Positions 32,351 through 41,188 of a stretch of DNA of 64,000 bases are shown here, piece by piece. Under the pieces are notes generated by a model. The model had not been told where the DNA came from. It did not search any database and saw nothing but the letters and a program-made list of their open reading frames with translations. The position numbers were made by a program, and so were the translations under genes. The DNA is from Brevundimonas sp. UBA7664. Lineage in GTDB: Bacteria > Pseudomonadota > Alphaproteobacteria > Caulobacterales > Caulobacteraceae. How positions within the stretch are numbered: position 1 is the stretch's first letter; every line of letters starts with the position of its first letter. Location of the stretch: NCBI RefSeq assembly GCF_002483305.1, contig NZ_DLHQ01000008.1, positions 24,188-88,187 of the forward strand, given 5' to 3'.

Positions 32351-35300
32351 TCAGGCGGCCGCTCCGTCGAGGACGGTCTGGACGGGATGGCGGCGCAGCA
32401 CCGCCTCCACCACCTCAGGCCGATCCGTCGGCGCGAACACCCGGGGCGTAAAGGCGATGATCTCGACGAAGCACCCGAGCGCGACCAGGGCGTCGCGGTC
32501 CGTCCGCCCACCGACCACCTCGATCCGCCAGCGGTCCATGACCCGCGACCGCTTGAGCCACAGGCCGCCTTCCAGCGAGAGCTGGACGTTGCGATCCAGC
32601 AAGGTGGCGGCGGTCCTCGCCCCGTCCGACCACGCCTCGCCGACATCGGTCAGGCCGAGGCTCGCCTTGAGGCTCCGGGCCTGGACCTGGTCCAGCACAC
32701 GCCCCAGCCAGCGCCGGCCGTCCGGCGCCCTGACCCGACGCACAGAACAGCCGCGCGCGGGCATCCGACCCCAGATCGGCAGCAGCAGACCGGTCGCGAG
32801 CGTGAGCTCGCGCGTCCGCCAGGGGTCGGCTCCCGCCACCTCCTCATCCCAGACGCGGCGCCATTCGTCGGTCGCCGCGGGCTTCCAGGCCGATTCCTCG
32901 AAGGTCCTCTCCGGCAGGGTCTGACGTCCATCCGGCCGGACCAGGCGAACGGCGGCGACCAGCCGGTCCTCGTCCGTGGCGGTGGTCAGGCCGAGTTCGG
33001 CGACCGCCGCCCGGCCGGATTTGGCGTTTACGACCAGCTGATGGGCGACGTCGGCGGCCCGGGCCAGCGCGTCATGGGAGAGCAGGATGTCGCGACGAAC
33101 CCTGAGCGAGAAGGTGACCAGGGCGGTTTCAGCGCCGGTCGAGACATCGGTCCGGATGGTTTCCTGGTGCAGAACCGCCAGTTCCTCCGCCTCGATGTCT
33201 TCAAGTCCACGGTCCAGATCCCCCGACGCGGCGGCGCGCTCAAGGATGCCCGAGAGAATGCGGTCGAAGTCCTCGAACAAGGCGTTCTGGTCGGCGATCC
33301 TGAGCGCCAGCAGGCGGTTGAGGAAGGTGTGGATCGGCGGCAGGTCGTCGGACGGCTTGAGTCCGCCGTCGGCGTCGAGCAGCTTGAGACCCGTCCTGGT
33401 CATGAAGGTCTGGAGCGTCATCGCAGCGAGTTCACCGAACGCCAGGGCCCCGTAGAAGACCAGCAGGGCCCGGCGCGCCCATGGGCTTTCCAGATTGTCC
33501 TCGGCCCGGAAGAGGCCCGCCCCGGCCGTTCGGCGCTCGCCGCGCGTGAGCGCGCCGAGCGTGTCCAGACGGCGGGCGATGGTCGAGGTGAAGCGTTTTT
33601 CGCCCTGGATGTCCGTCGTGACCGGCCGGAACAGCGGGGCCGAGGCCTGGTGGGTGCGGTGGCTGCGACCCAGCCCCTGGATGGCGGCGTCGGCCCGCCA
33701 GCCCGGTTCGACCAGATAGTGGACCCGGCGCTGCCGGTTCGCCGCCGACAGGTCCGCGTGATAGCTGCGTCCGGTGCCTCCGGCGTCGGAGAAGATCAGC
33801 ACCCGCTTGCGGCCGCTCATGAAGGCGTCGGTCTCGGCGCGCGCCGCCGAGGCGCCGCGCCGTTCCACCAGCCTGCGTCCGTCGCGCACGACCACCCGCC
33901 GGGACCGCCCGGTGATCTCGGCGACGGCGTCCGCGCCGAGGGCCTCCAACAGGGCGTCGAGCACCCCCGGCACGGCGGGCAGGCAGGCCATCTGTTCGAT
34001 CAGGCTCTCGCGCCGGGCCAGCGCCTCCTGGCTGACGGCCGGACGGCCGTCGTCCATGACCGGAACCAGGGTGACCTCGCCGCTCTCCCCCTCGACCGCC
34101 TCCATCAGGTGGATCGGGAATGCCTCGCGCAGGTAGTCGAGGACATATTCACGCGGGGTCATGTCTATCGAAAGGTTGTTCCATTCCTCGGGCGGGACGG
34201 ACGCCAGCCGCCGCTCCATCACCGCCTCATTGGTCGAGACGATCTGGACCACGGCCGAGCGATCGTGGCCCAGATCCTCCCGGATCGACGCCACCAGGCT
34301 CGGCGCCTTCAGCCCCGCGAGCAGATGGCCGAAGAAGCGCAGCTTGGCGCCCTCGAAGGCGGAATGGGCCGCCGACGCGGCCTGGCCGCTCCTGGGCTTG
34401 CCCGTCTCGTCGTTGACGCCGACGGCCTTCAAGGCCTCGGCGAGATTGGCGTGGATCAGCTGGAAGGCGTCGGCCCAGGCGTCCCAGATCGCGATGTCGT
34501 CGGACGTCAGGGGATGGACCAGCGGCTGGTATTCGACCCCTTCGAACGACAGGCTCCGCGCCACATAGAGGCCGAGCGCCTTGAGTTCGCGCGCCACCAG
34601 CTCCATCGCCGCCACCCCGCCCCGGTCCATGGCGTCCAGGAAATCCGCCCGCGACATGAAGGGCGCCTCCGGCCCGCCCCACAGGCCCAGCCGGGCGGCA
34701 TAGGCCAGGTTCTCGGCGGTGGTGGCGCCGGTCGCCGAGACATAGAGGACCCGCGCATCGGGCAGTCGGTTCTGCAGCGCCAGACCGGCCATCCCCTGCA
34801 GCGACGCCTTCTTCGTTCCCCGCGCGCCCTTGCCGCCACCCGCGGCGTTGGCCATCGCATGGGCCTCGTCGAAGGCGATGACGCCGTCGAAATCCGCGCC
34901 GAGCCAGGCGATGATCTGGTCGAGCCGCGATTGACGGGCGCCCCGCGCCGGTTGGCGAAGCGTCGCATAGGTCGTGAACAGAATGCCCCGGTCGAGCCGG
35001 ATGGCGTCCCCCTGTTTCCAGCTCGAAAGGGGCACGATGTCATGAGCGCCGCCGCCGATCGCCGCCCAGTCGCGCCGCGCGTCCTCCAGCAAGGCGTCGT
35101 TCCGTGACAGCCATAGCGCGCGCACCCGGCCCTGGCTCATGTTGTCGGCGATGACGGCGGCGATCTGGCGGCCTTTGCCGCAGCCGGTGCCATCGCCCAG
35201 GAAGAAGCCGCGCCGCAGCTGGACGGCGTCCTCCTGGTCCTCGGGCGCGAGCACCATATGGTGGGGCGCCGTGTCCAGCCGCCACTGTCCGGGCAGATGC

Positions 35301-36613
35301 GCGGCGTGGGCCTCGCCGGCGTAGATGACCATCTCGGTCTGGGCGTCCGAGATCCAGCCCTGGTCGCGCATGGCCGGAGGGAGGACCGGTCGATAGGTCG
35401 GCGCCGGCGGCGCCACCGAGGCCATGGGCCCGGACTCGACCAGAGGCGACGGATGCAGGCGGGGCTCGGGCAGAACGATCCGCCCCAGGGCGTGGGCCTG
35501 GTATAGCCCGACATCGCGACCCTCCCCCGTCCAGGCGCGAACCTCATAGGTCAGGGCCCCAGCCCCACCCAGAAAGGCCAGCCGGCCGGAGGGCAAGGCC
35601 AGGCCTCGCGCGCGTGGTCCCAGCAGGGCGTCTATCGTCACCGGCAGGCGCGTTCGCGGCCTGGCGCCGATCCGCGGCGAAATCGCCCCTGTCATCCGCG
35701 CCGCGCTCTGCAGGTCATCAGCGCTCTGGAGCGGCGCGGCGCCCGCGGGACCTTCGGCGCGGTCGATCACCAGCAGACCGGTCTCAACGGAGGTCCCATG
35801 TTTGGCGAAACCGCCGGACGGCAAGGCGATGCGGCTCACGACGGCGCCGACCTCGCAGAGGCGGCGAAGCAGCGCGGCGTCCGTCAGGGCGTTCAGGGGG
35901 ACGATCGCGGCCAACCGGCCATGGTCGGCCAGGGCCTTCAGGGCCGCCGTCAGATGGGCGGCCAGGTTCGAGAACGGCGGATTGCACACCGCCACGTCGA
36001 ATTCGCCCGAGCCCGCGGACAGGTCATGGATATGGCGTCCGTCGTGGCGCGTCCGGTCCGCGCCCGGAAAGAGCCCGTCGAGGAGGTCGGCCCGACCGGT
36101 CGCGAGCTCATTCAGGCTCAGCACCCCGCCGCAGGCCTCCGCGACCGAGGCGATGAGGCCCGTTCCAGCCGAGGGCTCGAGGACGCGGTCGCCGGGACGC
36201 ACCTGGGCGGCCAGGACGGCGAGCGCGGCCAGATGCGGCGGCGTCGAGAATTGATCGAACGCGACCTGCGCCTCGCTGCGCCGGGACTGGGTCAGCCCGA
36301 GCGCCGAGACGGCCGCCAGCAGGGCGGTGATCTCCGCCGGCGCGTCTTCCAGACGACCGACCTGGGGCGCGAGACGCCGGACCTGCAGGACCGTCGCCGC
36401 CTCTATCGCGTCATAGGCGTCGCGCCAGGCCCAGACGCCCTCGGCGTCCGACCCGCCGAACGCGGTCGTCATGATGGCGGCGACGAGCTTGCGGTCGAGC
36501 GGACGGGACCGCGCCAGATGCGCCGCCAGCGCCCGGGCGGCAGCGAGGATAATGGCGGCGGCATCGCCGGCGGCCGGATCGGCGAACAAGGACAGGTTGG
36601 GGGTCGAGGACAT
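32351..36613 (-). CDS. Strawberry-notch-like helicase fused to DNA methylase, 1,420 aa
   Basis: Residues 115-260 hold an adenine-type methyltransferase: RVLEPSAGTGLIA (motif I, about 143-155) and CNPPF (motif IV, 210-214). From about 420 a superfamily 2 helicase begins: Walker A-like LGDGTGCGKGRQ, Walker B/motif II FDEAHAMANA, motif III VSATGATTAENL, then the SBNO C-terminal helicase domain (FSDAGGTGRSYHADLSAANRQRRVHYLVEPGWRADAAIQGLGRSHRTHQA). Such giant proteins are standard cargo of alphaproteobacterial plasmids and ICEs, usually near ParB-like and Toprim genes. It may protect element DNA or assist its replication; the exact role is not known. Confidence 0.9.
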   Translation of the reverse strand: MSSTPNLSLFADPAAGDAAAIILAAARALAAHLARSRPLDRKLVAAIMTTAFGGSDAEGVWAWRDAYDAIEAATVLQVRRLAPQVGRLEDAPAEITALLAAVSALGLTQSRRSEAQVAFDQFSTPPHLAALAVLAAQVRPGDRVLEPSAGTGLIASVAEACGGVLSLNELATGRADLLDGLFPGADRTRHDGRHIHDLSAGSGEFDVAVCNPPFSNLAAHLTAALKALADHGRLAAIVPLNALTDAALLRRLCEVGAVVSRIALPSGGFAKHGTSVETGLLVIDRAEGPAGAAPLQSADDLQSAARMTGAISPRIGARPRTRLPVTIDALLGPRARGLALPSGRLAFLGGAGALTYEVRAWTGEGRDVGLYQAHALGRIVLPEPRLHPSPLVESGPMASVAPPAPTYRPVLPPAMRDQGWISDAQTEMVIYAGEAHAAHLPGQWRLDTAPHHMVLAPEDQEDAVQLRRGFFLGDGTGCGKGRQIAAVIADNMSQGRVRALWLSRNDALLEDARRDWAAIGGGAHDIVPLSSWKQGDAIRLDRGILFTTYATLRQPARGARQSRLDQIIAWLGADFDGVIAFDEAHAMANAAGGGKGARGTKKASLQGMAGLALQNRLPDARVLYVSATGATTAENLAYAARLGLWGGPEAPFMSRADFLDAMDRGGVAAMELVARELKALGLYVARSLSFEGVEYQPLVHPLTSDDIAIWDAWADAFQLIHANLAEALKAVGVNDETGKPRSGQAASAAHSAFEGAKLRFFGHLLAGLKAPSLVASIREDLGHDRSAVVQIVSTNEAVMERRLASVPPEEWNNLSIDMTPREYVLDYLREAFPIHLMEAVEGESGEVTLVPVMDDGRPAVSQEALARRESLIEQMACLPAVPGVLDALLEALGADAVAEITGRSRRVVVRDGRRLVERRGASAARAETDAFMSGRKRVLIFSDAGGTGRSYHADLSAANRQRRVHYLVEPGWRADAAIQGLGRSHRTHQASAPLFRPVTTDIQGEKRFTSTIARRLDTLGALTRGERRTAGAGLFRAEDNLESPWARRALLVFYGALAFGELAAMTLQTFMTRTGLKLLDADGGLKPSDDLPPIHTFLNRLLALRIADQNALFEDFDRILSGILERAAASGDLDRGLEDIEAEELAVLHQETIRTDVSTGAETALVTFSLRVRRDILLSHDALARAADVAHQLVVNAKSGRAAVAELGLTTATDEDRLVAAVRLVRPDGRQTLPERTFEESAWKPAATDEWRRVWDEEVAGADPWRTRELTLATGLLLPIWGRMPARGCSVRRVRAPDGRRWLGRVLDQVQARSLKASLGLTDVGEAWSDGARTAATLLDRNVQLSLEGGLWLKRSRVMDRWRIEVVGGRTDRDALVALGCFVEIIAFTPRVFAPTDRPEVVEAVLRRHPVQTVLDGAAA

Positions 36614-36721
36614 GGCGAAGGCTCCGGCAGCCTGGAGCGGAGGGCGCCTCCCTCCCGGTCCTGCAGGCTCGCCTCGCCCCGCCCTTTCCTCGCCTTTTCC
36701 GCGCCAGGGATTCGCACGACT

Positions 36722-36750
36722 ACGCCGCCCCGGCTGAGCCGGGGCGGCGT
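36722..36750. repeat. Perfect GC-rich hairpin between the ParB-like and helicase/methylase genes
   Basis: ACGCCGCCCCGGC (36722-36734), loop TGA, GCCGGGGCGGCGT (36738-36750): a perfect 13-base stem directly after the ParB-like stop. There is no T-run on either side, so it is more likely an mRNA-stabilising or attenuating hairpin than a full terminator. Confidence 0.65.
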
Positions 36751-36769
36751 CCGTCAGGAAGACTGGCGG

Positions 36770-38812
36770 TCAGGCGGCGGCGGGATCGAGCGCGGCCTCA
36801 CCGGCCGGGGTGACGGCGAACGCCCCAACCCCGTCGTCGTCGAACGCAGGGTCTTGCTCGTCGATGGACCGGTCGTCAGCTTCGTCGGCATCGTCCTGCG
36901 GCGAGCCCGCCCAGGACAGGCCGGCCGGCGCCCAGGTCCGCGACGCCGCCTGTTCGGCGACCCAGTCGACCAGTTCGGCCTTCTTCAGCGACCTGGCGCG
37001 GTCGTCTTCGGCCCCCATGGCCTCGAGCATCCCCAGCAGCAGCCCCTTCGAGTGAAGCTGAAGGAAGGGCGCGTCAGGCGTCCAGTGCAGGGTGACGTCC
37101 GCCGCGCAGAGTGCGGCCAGTTCAGCCGCTTCCGCGCGGGCGCTGCGCCGGATCAGGGTCGTGCGTTCCTCGCGGACGTCGAGGCTGATCGCGGTCAGTT
37201 CGGCCAGCAGACCCATCTTCTCGCCATGCGGCAGCGCATGAACCCAGGCGATGACAGTCTCGCCCGAAGCCTGCCAGGTCGCGCGGCGATCGTCGAGCCG
37301 CTGGCGCACCTCTCCGTCCAGGGGTTCGATCACCCGCCCGCCGGCCGGATTGAAGCCGGTGGCGAGGATGGCCAGAGCCGAGTCCGGGCGCGCCACATGG
37401 GTGCGCAGCACCAGAACGGTGAACAGGCGCGCGATCAAGGCGGTCAGGGCGGCGCCCGGGTCATCGGCCAGGGCGCGGATCAGTCCCCGCGTCGCGACGT
37501 CGGTGCGCACGCCGTGCAGGGCATGGTTGACGCCGTCGATCTCCGGCGCGGGCGCCGCCACTTCGGGAGGAACATAGGCCGGCGGCGCGGACGCCTGGTC
37601 CGGTGAACCGCTCCCGGTCGAACCGTCCTCCTCGATCTCGGGTTCCTCGGGCGTGTAGCAGCGCACATCGACGCCCGTGCCGGCGGCGGGCCACATCACC
37701 ATCGTCGTCACCACCCGCCCGCCGCAGCCGGTCTGGTCCGCCGTCACACGCGCGCGGATCATGGCGACGATGGCGGCGTCCTCGGTCTCGGGGTCGCCGG
37801 CCTCCGAGAGAGCCCGCCGGGCCGTCTCCGCCCGCTCATTGAACACCTCGCGCTGGGCCCGGTAACGCGCCATGTCTTCAGCCGGAAGCTGGCCGCCGTA
37901 GACATAGCCCAGCGCTTCCAGGTCGTCGGGCAATTCAGGCTCGGGTCCGGCGGTGACATGCACCGCGATCCCCTCGGCCTCGAAGACGGCGGCGATGGCG
38001 CGCGCCCGTCGGATCCACAGGTCGGTCAGGATGTCGGGATCGAGCAATACGGGCGCCAGCTCCCCGAACAGATCCGCCTCGGTGCGGCCGCCGGCTTCTC
38101 CATAGCGGACCGAATCCACCAGGGCGCAGCGGCGGTCCCGGGCGGTGACCCGCCCTTCGTCGAGCCGTTCCGTGATGCGCCAATCCTGAAATCCATGCCC
38201 GTCCAGCGCCGCCTCGGCGAGCTCGGCCTGCTCCGCCTTGTCCGGCAGACGGGCCAGCAGCCGGGCCTGTTTGAGGGTTATGCGCCCGGCTTTCAGGGCC
38301 GCGAGGGCGGCCGGCGGCAGCCCGGCCAGGGCGGCCAGGCGCTTTACGTCGATCTCGGCGTAACCGAGAGCCCGGGAGATCACGGACACCGTCAGCCTGG
38401 ATTTCAGCATCCGGCCGATGGCGGCGATGATATCGGCGACATGAACGGGCACGGCCGTGTTGGTCAACAGGACGGCCGCCGCCTGGCGGGCCGGATCGGT
38501 CTCGACATAGACCGTGACCGGGTAGGTCTCGTCGATCTCCCCCGCGTCCAGCAGCAAGCCCAGGGCCAGGCGACGACGGCGGCCGTCCAATGCCATCCAG
38601 GGCTCCTCTTTTCTGCCGCGGCCGGGGCGGACGGTGAGGCGCTGCAGCTGGCCGGCGGCCTTCATCGTGGCGGCCAGGGTCGGGATGTCGTCATCCGGCG
38701 GCTCATTGAATCGCAGATTCTCGCGGGCGATGCCGATGTCGCCGAGGCGGACGGTGCGTTCGTCGCGCGCGACGACGACCGCGGGCATGCTGACAGGAAC
38801 AAGGTCGGTCAT
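36770..38812 (-). CDS. ParB/RepB/Spo0J-like nuclease-domain protein, 680 aa
   Basis: N-terminal ParB domain: RENLRFNEPPDDDIPTLAATMKAAGQLQRLTVRP and the ALDGRRRRLAL box, followed by an HTH-containing central domain (SVISRALGYAEIDVKRLAALAGLPPAALAALKAGRITLKQARLLARL). The C-terminal 350 residues are specific to long plasmid/ICE ParB-like proteins. It is more than twice the size of a partition ParB and has no ParA next to it, so it is probably not a simple partition protein. The ATG at 38812 has GGAGAG upstream. It lies between Toprim and helicase/methylase genes on the same strand. Confidence 0.87.
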   Translation of the reverse strand: MTDLVPVSMPAVVVARDERTVRLGDIGIARENLRFNEPPDDDIPTLAATMKAAGQLQRLTVRPGRGRKEEPWMALDGRRRRLALGLLLDAGEIDETYPVTVYVETDPARQAAAVLLTNTAVPVHVADIIAAIGRMLKSRLTVSVISRALGYAEIDVKRLAALAGLPPAALAALKAGRITLKQARLLARLPDKAEQAELAEAALDGHGFQDWRITERLDEGRVTARDRRCALVDSVRYGEAGGRTEADLFGELAPVLLDPDILTDLWIRRARAIAAVFEAEGIAVHVTAGPEPELPDDLEALGYVYGGQLPAEDMARYRAQREVFNERAETARRALSEAGDPETEDAAIVAMIRARVTADQTGCGGRVVTTMVMWPAAGTGVDVRCYTPEEPEIEEDGSTGSGSPDQASAPPAYVPPEVAAPAPEIDGVNHALHGVRTDVATRGLIRALADDPGAALTALIARLFTVLVLRTHVARPDSALAILATGFNPAGGRVIEPLDGEVRQRLDDRRATWQASGETVIAWVHALPHGEKMGLLAELTAISLDVREERTTLIRRSARAEAAELAALCAADVTLHWTPDAPFLQLHSKGLLLGMLEAMGAEDDRARSLKKAELVDWVAEQAASRTWAPAGLSWAGSPQDDADEADDRSIDEQDPAFDDDGVGAFAVTPAGEAALDPAAA

Positions 38813-38863
38813 GGGGACTCTCCTGCCGGGCATCGGGGCCCATCCCCGCCGCTCCGGCGCCCA

Positions 38864-39766
38864 TCAGGACCCTCGCTTCCCTCCTTTCGCCGCGGCGACC
38901 GCCGCCTCGTTCCAGTCGCCGAACGGCGGGTCTGGAAGGACGACGCGAACCTCCAGACCGCCGGGCGCGAGGCGGCGTCGAAGCCGCGCCGCGGCGCCCT
39001 CGCCCGCGGCTCCCCGGTCGGCGGCGATCAGCACGCGGCGCACCCGCGCGGGCGGCGTCCAGGCCGCGAGGTTGTTCGCCGCCATCAGGGCCCAACCCGG
39101 AAGTTGGAAGCGGTCCATGGCGCACAGGGTCGTGACCACGCCTTCGCCGACCAGCATCTCCGCAGCCGCCGAAGCCAGGCGAACGGCGGCGCCGGCCGGA
39201 ACCAGACCGACCGTCTTTCGCGTCAGTCGCAGGCCCGAGGCGAGACGCCCGTTCCGGTCCAGATAGGTCAGCTCCACCGCCGTCAGCCGGTCCTCGCTGT
39301 CGCTGATCCGCGCGATCAGGGCGGGGCGACCCCGGCCGCTGGGTCGGTAGACGGAGATCGGCGTTTCCGGATGGAAGCCGAGGTTCGACGCGGCGGCGGC
39401 GCCTTGAACGGCGCGACGACGCAGGTGGCGATCGGCGGGATCCCCGCCGTCCAGGCCCTGACAACCGGCCCAGAGATCCGAGGCCGTCCGGAGACGAAGG
39501 CGGGGATCGGGCCTTGGAGCCGACGGGCTCGCTCGCCCACCGCCGGTCAATCGGCCGGCGACGTCGATGAAGCCCCGGTCACGCAGATGATCGCGTACGG
39601 TCCTCCAGTCCGCCCCGCCGAAGCCGTGAATGACGATCCGGTCTTCGGTCAGCAGCAGCGAGACCGAGCGATCCTGCGCGCTATGACCGGGCGCGGGAAC
39701 GTTGGCGCGCCGTCCGCCGGAATAGAGATCGCCGCCCAAGGCGGCGACGATGCGATGCAAGGTCAT
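38864..39766 (-). CDS. Toprim-domain primase-like protein (DUF7146 type), 300 aa
   Basis: The N-terminal part resembles the zinc-free primase segment of plasmid-encoded primase/Toprim proteins (VPAPGHSAQDRSVSLLL). The Toprim core is in the second half: VGEGVVTTLCAM with the catalytic Glu, and VLIAADRGAAGEGAAARLRRRL where the acidic pair is reduced to one Asp. PPFGDWNE near the end is typical of this family. It is encoded seven bases after the RadC stop. Probably an accessory replication protein of the element. Confidence 0.82.
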   Translation of the reverse strand: MTLHRIVAALGGDLYSGGRRANVPAPGHSAQDRSVSLLLTEDRIVIHGFGGADWRTVRDHLRDRGFIDVAGRLTGGGRASPSAPRPDPRLRLRTASDLWAGCQGLDGGDPADRHLRRRAVQGAAAASNLGFHPETPISVYRPSGRGRPALIARISDSEDRLTAVELTYLDRNGRLASGLRLTRKTVGLVPAGAAVRLASAAAEMLVGEGVVTTLCAMDRFQLPGWALMAANNLAAWTPPARVRRVLIAADRGAAGEGAAARLRRRLAPGGLEVRVVLPDPPFGDWNEAAVAAAKGGKRGS

Positions 39767-39773
39767 AGCCGCC

Positions 39774-40469
39774 TCAGATCAGGCCGAGGGCCTTGAAGCT
39801 GGCCGTGCCTTCCCGTCCGACGATGAGGTGGTCATGGACCTGGATGTTGAAGACACGCGCCGCCTCGACGATCTGGCGCGTCATGTCGATGTCCGCGCGC
39901 GATGGGGCCGGGTCGCCGGAGGGGTGATTGTGGACCAGGATCAAGGCGGAAGCCGACAACTCCAGCGCCCGGCGGATCACCTCCCTCGGATAGACCGGGG
40001 CGTGATCAACAGTTCCGTCCGCGGTCATTTCATCCCGGAGCAGGATATTCCGCCGATCCAGAAAAAGGGTCCGAAACTGCTCGCGCGGCTCATGGGCGAG
40101 CGCCGCCCGCGCATAGGCCACCAGCGCGGTCCAGGACGTGATGACCGGGCGGCGGCAGGCTTCGGCGCGCGCAAGCCGGACCGCGAACTCGCGCAGAAGC
40201 GTCAGCTCGGCCCGGAGGGCGGACCCGGCGCTGGACGCCTGGGCCAGTTCACCGGGCGCCGCGCCGGCGACGCCGCCGAGGCTCCCGAACCGTGCGAGCA
40301 AGGCGGCGGCGAGTCTCGCTGAATCCGTTTCCGGGTCCATCCGCTCCAATATCAGGGCCAGCAAGGTCTGATCGTCCAGCGCCGCAGGGACGAGGGCCGC
40401 CGCTGGACGGCGCCCGCCTGGTTCGGGGGCCGGCGCCCGGATCAGGGTCGGGGTTGGGGTCGGTCTCAT
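39774..40469 (-). CDS. radC: RadC-like JAB-domain protein, 231 aa
   Basis: N-terminal helix-hairpin-helix-like region (LLALILERMDPETDSARLAAALLARFGSLGGV) and a RadC JAB domain with the full motif HNHPSGDPAPSRADID, preceded by LFLDRRNILLRDE. The ATG at 40469 has GGAGAAGGAAAC upstream; the longer open frame overlaps the divergent secreted protein gene. RadC-like proteins are frequent on mobile elements; the function is unsettled despite the historical link to DNA repair. It is first in the minus-strand backbone. Confidence 0.9.
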   Translation of the reverse strand: MRPTPTPTLIRAPAPEPGGRRPAAALVPAALDDQTLLALILERMDPETDSARLAAALLARFGSLGGVAGAAPGELAQASSAGSALRAELTLLREFAVRLARAEACRRPVITSWTALVAYARAALAHEPREQFRTLFLDRRNILLRDEMTADGTVDHAPVYPREVIRRALELSASALILVHNHPSGDPAPSRADIDMTRQIVEAARVFNIQVHDHLIVGREGTASFKALGLI

Positions 40470-40572
40470 GGCGGTTTCCTTCTCCGCTCCACCACGGAGC
40501 GCCGGCCGTCCGGCCTTCCTTTCTCTCCCCGCCGGGCTTGTCCCCGGCCCGGCGCCGCGCCACCCTGGGCCG

Positions 40573-40980
40573 ATGAAATGGCTTCTGATCAGCGCCGGAC
40601 TGCTGCTGCTTCCGGCGGTCGCGCAGGCCGACCCGTGCGAGGGACGGCTGCCCGAGCGCGCCGGCGAGGCCTTCGCGGGCATGGTGCGCTACGTCGGCGA
40701 CGGCGACAGCCTGTGCCTGGGAAACACTGCGGACCCCGCCGCCTGGATCGAAGTGCGGCTTTCGGATTTCGACGCCGCCGAACTGCGCAGCCCCACCGGC
40801 CGGGCCGACCGCGACCGCCTGATCCGTCTGGTGGGCCGCCGCCGGATCGATTGCGTCGCGGTTCGGGGCCGGAACGGCCGGGTCATCGTCCATGACCGGG
40901 TCATCGCTTCATGCCGGATGAACGGACGTCGCGTCGGCGACGTCCTCCGCGCGGCCGGTGGCCGTGAAGGCGGGCGTTAG
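40573..40980 (+). CDS. Secreted SNase-like (thermonuclease-fold) protein, 135 aa
   Basis: Signal peptide MKWLLISAGLLLLPAVAQA, then a staphylococcal-nuclease-like OB fold: VRYVGDGDSLCLG, VRLSDFDAAELRSP (carrying the Arg and Glu of the active site), RRRIDCVAV, GRVIVHDRV, and NGRRVGDVLRAAGG. It is shorter than classical SNase and contains four cysteines that could form disulfides. It is divergent from radC, the only plus-strand gene in this backbone. Periplasmic nuclease activity on incoming or damaged DNA is possible. Confidence 0.75.
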   Translation: MKWLLISAGLLLLPAVAQADPCEGRLPERAGEAFAGMVRYVGDGDSLCLGNTADPAAWIEVRLSDFDAAELRSPTGRADRDRLIRLVGRRRIDCVAVRGRNGRVIVHDRVIASCRMNGRRVGDVLRAAGGREGGR

Positions 40981-41188
40981 GCGTCTTCGGCCGTCCGACC
41001 TGACCTTCCGCCGGCCAGCGACACATCGAACCCCGAATGGCGGGCGTGAAACCGATCCCGCTTGCGATGCACAGCATCGCCAACAAGGACACCGCGATCA
41101 TGGCCGCTCACCGGGACCGCGGGCGCGGGCACAGCGCCGGCCGGACGTTGCCCGGCTGGCCCGACGTCGGCAATCGCGTCGCGGCCGA

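Noticed and set aside
32387..39796. Very long plus-strand open frames (up to 906 codons) opposite the helicase/methylase, ParB-like and Toprim genes
   Set aside because: They are antisense to genes with clear domains, are rich in Arg, Gly, Gln and Pro, lack domains and good ribosome-binding sites, and are expected from third-position GC bias.
40901..41101. Minus-strand frame of 66 codons with a hydrophobic start between the SNase-like and flavoprotein genes
   Set aside because: It overlaps the end of the SNase-like gene, the ribosome-binding site is weak and the tail is Arg-rich; not convincing as a gene.
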